In this document: one piece after another, positions 7,721 to 11,609 of the stretch
Numbering within the stretch: position 1 is the stretch's first letter
How the letters are laid out: every line of letters starts with the position of its first letter
NCBI GenBank assembly: GCA_964633715.1
Contig: CAZWHQ010000078.1
Span: 1-11,609 of the forward strand
From: JAUWVG01 sp964633715
GTDB taxonomy: Bacteria; Acidobacteriota; Aminicenantia; Aminicenantales; Aminicenantaceae
Length of the DNA: 11,609 bases
Reading direction: 5' to 3'
The notes under the pieces: generated by a model
The model's input: the letters and a program-made list of their open reading frames with translations, nothing else
What the model was told of the DNA's origin: nothing
Databases searched by the model: none
Position numbers and translations under genes: made by a program

Positions 7721-10700
7721 TTACTCTTTTAAAAAGTCAACCAAAATTTTTGCTGATTCATCGAGTTCAGCTGAGGGGACATTTCTCAGTCTTTTCATCC
7801 GGCTGGTTCCTGGTTCTCCGACTATCACCGTATAAAGGCCTTTTTTAAAGACTTTGGGTCTAAAGGAGTTGGTTTTTGTCCTTAAAGTGAGAATGATTTC
7901 ATTTTTTTCTTCATCGATGACCTGAAAAACCGGATTTGTCATTCCTTCCACGACAAATTCGGGCAGGTAGGCCTTTGCTGTTCTCCCATAATTATCTTCC
8001 TGATAAAATTTGACAGGCCATCCGGGGTAGGGACCGTGTTCCGGATTTTTTGGATTTGCCCAACGTGGCCAGTTTTCAAGAGAAATTTCACGGGTTTTCC
8101 TGTTGAAGCGGGCAATGGCGTATCCGGGAGACAAGTCATGCAGACCGGCCGGTTCTTTTCCTGAGATGTGCGGATTGGAGACGGCATGGACAGTGATTTT
8201 GTTTCCAAATCCATCTTCGTACTCTCCCGTGTATCGAGGGGATTCCGGCGACCTGTTCTTTCCCGGAGTGTTCGGATACCATCGTCGGGGCCAGAAATTG
8301 GCGACAGAAGGCGTGCAGAGGGCATAGCCGGAATCATTCCAATTTTCCACTCCATATTGGATTGTGCTGCCCAGATGTTGATCTCCTGAGAGATGTACGG
8401 CAAATCCTTTCCGTATGGTTTTTATCGCCTTGTTCCGGCCAGCTTGCGGCCAGCCGTTAGAATCCATATCGGATACAGGGAAGTCGTTTTCCGCATATCC
8501 ATCGATAGGAAGAACTTCAAGACTGGGAATGATCGATCCGTTTAAGGCTCCCTTGGGGAGTGTGGCGATATTTGCAAAAAGTGTTTGTGAAAGGAGAACT
8601 TTCATCCATGTACCGTTGCCCCAGTCCGCCGCCCATTTTTCGAGGAATTCCAGCTGCCGATTCCCAAGTAGTTTGGCTCCCGGGACATCGGCAGACTTTT
8701 TTGCGCTAAAATTTGGATTTTGAGCCCAGCCGTTTTGGACCTGGGCTTCAGGGAGGAGCTGCTTGGGAGCGGATTTGAACTTCCTGTCCTCAATAACCGC
8801 AAAACTGATTCCTCCATAGAGAATACTGGAATAGTAAACACCTATTCCCTGTTTGACCGGGGTTGGATCAAAAGGATCGGGCAGATGACTCGCCTGTGTC
8901 CGCTGGACCATGTTCACAAACTCCGCAGGCAGTTTGTAACCTCCGCTGTCTTGAGCATTGGCTCCGGAGAGTCCCACATCTGTGGCCTTTCCTTCTGCAC
9001 CCCAGACGTTTCCATGGAAGACATCGTGATCATCCGGAATGACAGCGCTGGGGATGTTTCTGGTCAAATCACGGAATGCCCAGCACCACAGATACCATTT
9101 GTAGAGATAATCTAGGTAGGGAAAAGAGAGATCGGCTGCGGTTGGACTGGCCCCTTCATAGACCTGGTCGCCACTGAAGAACAAAAAATCAGGATTTTGA
9201 GCCGTCACATGTTGGACGATGTCCAGATGAGGAAACCAGACTGCATTACTCCAAGGGAATGTTCCTCCTTCCACTCCGGGTTTGGATACATTGTGATTGC
9301 CGGTGAATGCAGCCACAACCATCTCCTCTTTTTCAAGAGGATCGTGCCGGATGGTTCCTTCATAAAAATATTCCTCCAACATGCTTTTTGCATTTTTCAG
9401 TGTATAGGCTACTCGATATTCAATATCCAGGTTCGAGTCCCAATTTCTGATTTTGAAGGGAGCCGTAAATCCCGGTTCAATGATACGTGATGTAGAGATG
9501 GTTCGCCACTGTTCGTCTCTTTTTATTTGAAAATAGACATCTTTTGTATCTTTTTTTCCCAGGGGCAAAAGCTGGGCAGTCAGTTTAAGGACGTTTTGAC
9601 TCAGAGTGTGACCTGTACTTAAAATGGGCCCACAATATCTCGCTTCAAAAACATCAATTTTGTTGCCGGTAAGGAACCAATCCTGAAACCAGAATTTTGC
9701 CCTGCTTTCACCTGTTCCGGGATGGGAGACAAGTGCGATGTTTCCTGCCAGGAGAAGTTTGTCGATGCCTTTGACAAAAACAGACCCCATTTCTTCTTGG
9801 GTGAGCAATTTCCGGCAAAGAAGCGTAAGAGAATATCCATCATTTTCAAACTCCACCTTGAGTTCCAGTACCACATTTTCTGGGAGAATTGATGGAGTGT
9901 CTTGAATAACGAAAAATTCATTTTCTTTGTTGAAATCTCTGATAAATAGTTTTCCCTCACCATTTATTCCGGCGAAGAGACCGGCCCCTTTGCCTGAACT
10001 CGAGTGGATCAGGGCGGCGGCTCTGTAGTCCATTTCAGCACCGGCTCCAATCAAGAAACCTGTCGCTGCATCGGGTGGGGGGGAAGTCTCTGAATCCATA
10101 AGCCCTGTTTTGACGGAAGCTGTAAAATTTCCTTGTCTTTCTGCGATTCGCCTGGTGAGCAAATGAACAGTTCTCATCGGTTTTGTTTCTCTGTTTTCCA
10201 GGCATTCCAGTCTTCCGTCTCGAATCTGCCAGTCCTGCAGCCTATTGGCCCAATATTCCGGGCCAATCCAAGAGCGGTGAATATTTGGTGGAAATTGACT
10301 TTGAAAATCCATTTTATTTTCTTCTTGAAAAGAAGCGGCCCTTATTTCTTCTTGTTTTTTATCCAATTCTTCTAAAGTGAACCGTACGCTTTTGATGTAG
10401 GGCTGTTCTCCTGCGGTCCAATGGCCGTATGTTGTGGTCACAAATGTTCCATCCGGGAGAACTTCGAGTCCAGGGTAAGCACAATCAGCACCTGAAGTGT
10501 TATCCAGGAGACGTACTCGGTACTGGCCCTCGCGCCCCTTTAAAATATCCTTATAAGTACCAACCCATCCCACCCAATCTCCCCATGTGGGGCTGTTGTG
10601 TGTCCTGTCCCGGAAAGTGATAAACAGTCGTCCATCCGGGGCATATTTTCCTGTGTGCCTGTCTCCTGTCAGCGAACCCGGGAGTTCTATTGGTTCCGTC

Positions 10701-11503
10701 CATGTCTCTCCCTCATCCTCTGAAAAGATAACAAAGGAGTTGAACTGTCGGCTGTTTTCCCGCAGCAGCACGGCAATTTGTTTTCCATCCCGAGAGCGGA
10801 CGAGTCCCGGTTCACAGAGTTGGGCTTTTGGATGTTGGGCGATCACAACTGGCTGGTTCCATGTCAAACCACCATCTATTGAAATGGTTTTATAAACTTT
10901 CATCACTACAGGATTCTGTCTCTGTCCTCCTTTGTGAAAAAAGCGTCCGTCGTCGTGGAACAACGCCATGTAATGTCCATTTTTGAGTCTTTCCACACAG
11001 CCCATCGCGACAATTCCCCCCCAGTCTCCGACCGGCTCCAATTCAGACCACGTGTTCCCATCATCCTCGCTGAAGGCCATCCGGATAGGATAGAGACCCG
11101 AAAACACAATGAGACGTTTTTTCCCATTTGGATCGATAACCCTGTGAATTGTGGGCACTTCCAGAGAGGTCTCCCAACTTGGAGGAGTGGGAAGTCTTTC
11201 TGACCAGGTCAATCCACCATCCTTGCTCTTTTTCATCACAATTGCTCCTCTGCCATGGCCTTTGGGATACACAGTGATAATCGATTTGTTGTCCTCAAGC
11301 AGAACAGTTGTTGGATGGCCCAAATACTGTCCTGGTTCTCTGTCGACTTCAACTTGACGGAAGTCTTCTTCTGCCAGATCAATGGTTGGAATGGAGTAAC
11401 CTGTGGACAAGCCTTTTTTAAGGCGGGGTGTTTTTCCTGTCTGACAACTTGCTGTCACCAAAAAAAGAGTCAATAAAAAGTAAATATGATATTTTTTTTT
11501 CAT
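7721..11503 (-). CDS. Predicted lipoprotein: sialidase-like propeller fused to a PhoD-like metallophosphoesterase
   Basis: A 1260-residue exported protein. Residues 1-20 look like a lipoprotein signal: a K-K-K start, a hydrophobic stretch, then V-T-A-S-C with C20 as the lipidated residue (Thr at -3 is unusual). Residues about 40-385 form a sialidase-like beta-propeller with four Asp-boxes (S-x-D-x-G-x-T-W) near 93-100, 145-152, 208-215 and 261-268. Residues about 405-615 look like a beta-sandwich domain, and about 640-720 like the Ig-like domain that often precedes PhoD. Residues about 725-1180 are PhoD-like, with F-F-S-G-D-Q (775-780), I-P-D-D-H-D-V (822-828) and H-L-S-G-D-Q-H (1037-1043) as probable metal-binding segments. 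The two enzyme-like halves suggest release of both sugars and phosphate from surface or environmental glycoconjugates; the true substrates cannot be read. The ATG at 11503 has AGAGG upstream. Base composition looks more GC-rich than in the uvr genes. Confidence 0.9.
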   Translation of the reverse strand: MKKKYHIYFLLTLFLVTASCQTGKTPRLKKGLSTGYSIPTIDLAEEDFRQVEVDREPGQYLGHPTTVLLEDNKSIITVYPKGHGRGAIVMKKSKDGGLTWSERLPTPPSWETSLEVPTIHRVIDPNGKKRLIVFSGLYPIRMAFSEDDGNTWSELEPVGDWGGIVAMGCVERLKNGHYMALFHDDGRFFHKGGQRQNPVVMKVYKTISIDGGLTWNQPVVIAQHPKAQLCEPGLVRSRDGKQIAVLLRENSRQFNSFVIFSEDEGETWTEPIELPGSLTGDRHTGKYAPDGRLFITFRDRTHNSPTWGDWVGWVGTYKDILKGREGQYRVRLLDNTSGADCAYPGLEVLPDGTFVTTTYGHWTAGEQPYIKSVRFTLEELDKKQEEIRAASFQEENKMDFQSQFPPNIHRSWIGPEYWANRLQDWQIRDGRLECLENRETKPMRTVHLLTRRIAERQGNFTASVKTGLMDSETSPPPDAATGFLIGAGAEMDYRAAALIHSSSGKGAGLFAGINGEGKLFIRDFNKENEFFVIQDTPSILPENVVLELKVEFENDGYSLTLLCRKLLTQEEMGSVFVKGIDKLLLAGNIALVSHPGTGESRAKFWFQDWFLTGNKIDVFEARYCGPILSTGHTLSQNVLKLTAQLLPLGKKDTKDVYFQIKRDEQWRTISTSRIIEPGFTAPFKIRNWDSNLDIEYRVAYTLKNAKSMLEEYFYEGTIRHDPLEKEEMVVAAFTGNHNVSKPGVEGGTFPWSNAVWFPHLDIVQHVTAQNPDFLFFSGDQVYEGASPTAADLSFPYLDYLYKWYLWCWAFRDLTRNIPSAVIPDDHDVFHGNVWGAEGKATDVGLSGANAQDSGGYKLPAEFVNMVQRTQASHLPDPFDPTPVKQGIGVYYSSILYGGISFAVIEDRKFKSAPKQLLPEAQVQNGWAQNPNFSAKKSADVPGAKLLGNRQLEFLEKWAADWGNGTWMKVLLSQTLFANIATLPKGALNGSIIPSLEVLPIDGYAENDFPVSDMDSNGWPQAGRNKAIKTIRKGFAVHLSGDQHLGSTIQYGVENWNDSGYALCTPSVANFWPRRWYPNTPGKNRSPESPRYTGEYEDGFGNKITVHAVSNPHISGKEPAGLHDLSPGYAIARFNRKTREISLENWPRWANPKNPEHGPYPGWPVKFYQEDNYGRTAKAYLPEFVVEGMTNPVFQVIDEEKNEIILTLRTKTNSFRPKVFKKGLYTVIVGEPGTSRMKRLRNVPSAELDESAKILVDFLKE
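11444..11503 (-). other. Lipoprotein signal peptide and lipid-attachment cysteine
   Basis: The first 20 codons of the large gene encode three lysines, a hydrophobic core (about residues 7-16) and V-T-A-S-C. Cleavage by signal peptidase II before C20 would leave a diacylated cysteine. The residue at -3 is Thr, not the favoured Leu/Val/Ile, so signal peptidase I cleavage is a weaker alternative. No Asp follows C20 (the next residue is Gln), so by the enterobacterial rule the protein would be sorted to the outer membrane. Confidence 0.75.
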
Positions 11504-11564
11504 GGTATGACCTCTTTAATCATTTACTATTTCAATAATCCTTAGAAAGAACAGCCTAGTGCTT

Positions 11565-11570
11565 TGTCAA
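11565..11570 (-). promoter_or_regulatory. Possible -35 element of the lipoprotein gene
   Basis: A perfect TTGACA lies on the minus strand at 11570-11565, about 60 bp before the ATG. At 17-bp spacing the -10 position reads TTCTAA (11547-11542), a poor match to TATAAT, so the promoter may be weak or need an activator. A start near 11535 would leave a leader of about 30 nt including the AGAGG ribosome-binding site. The remaining bases to the window end show nothing else I can support. Confidence 0.35.
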
Positions 11571-11609
11571 CCCGATAATGTTGGATAAAGCCTTTTCAAT
11601 TTAATTCTG

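Noticed and set aside
7681..7760. Terminator between the response regulator and the convergent lipoprotein gene
   Set aside because: The only stem seen (a TTGGACTT/AAGTCAA-like pairing) is bulged, AT-rich, lies partly in coding sequence and has no clean T-tract.

Overview
This window looks like a chromosomal segment from a Gram-negative-type bacterium. It carries ordinary housekeeping genes (iron uptake, nucleotide excision repair, acyl carrier protein activation) plus one large accessory gene. The DNA is fairly AT-rich with many A/T runs. Predicted lipoprotein export, a bactofilin and a joined sialidase/PhoD-like protein recall Aminicenantes, Acidobacteriota or the Planctomycetes group. This is a low-confidence guess from protein flavour, as no marker gene here settles it.

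Layout. 1-2272 (+): a promoter-like site, then feoA and feoB overlapping by 8 bp, for ferrous iron import. 2213-2629 (-): acpS, converging on feoB and overlapping its last 60 bp antisense, with two tight inverted repeats at the junction. 2666-2892: a 227-bp gene-free palindromic element with perfect 35-bp end repeats (33 bp inside flanking TA dinucleotides), resembling a miniature inverted-repeat transposable element (MITE). It supplies the last codon and stop of uvrC. 2885-7062 (-): a probable bactofilin-uvrB-uvrC operon behind a perfect-consensus sigma70-type promoter (TTGACA, 17 bp, TATAAT). uvrC starts with TTG inside the end of uvrB, and uvrB has a possible private promoter. 7300-7680 (+): a stand-alone response-regulator receiver domain, divergent from the operon. 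7721-11503 (-): a 1260-residue predicted lipoprotein joining an N-terminal sialidase-like (Asp-box) propeller to a PhoD-like metallophosphoesterase.

How the genes fit. FeoA/FeoB form one transport unit. UvrB/UvrC are the damage-verification and incision subunits of excision repair; uvrA is not in the window. The bactofilin has no known link to repair but probably shares the transcript. The lipoprotein is probably a surface or periplasmic enzyme for scavenging glycans and phosphoesters.

The most interesting points are the palindromic element and its effect on uvrC, the sialidase-PhoD fusion, and the antisense feoB/acpS overlap. I found no rRNA, tRNA, CRISPR array, complete transposase gene or clear defence system.
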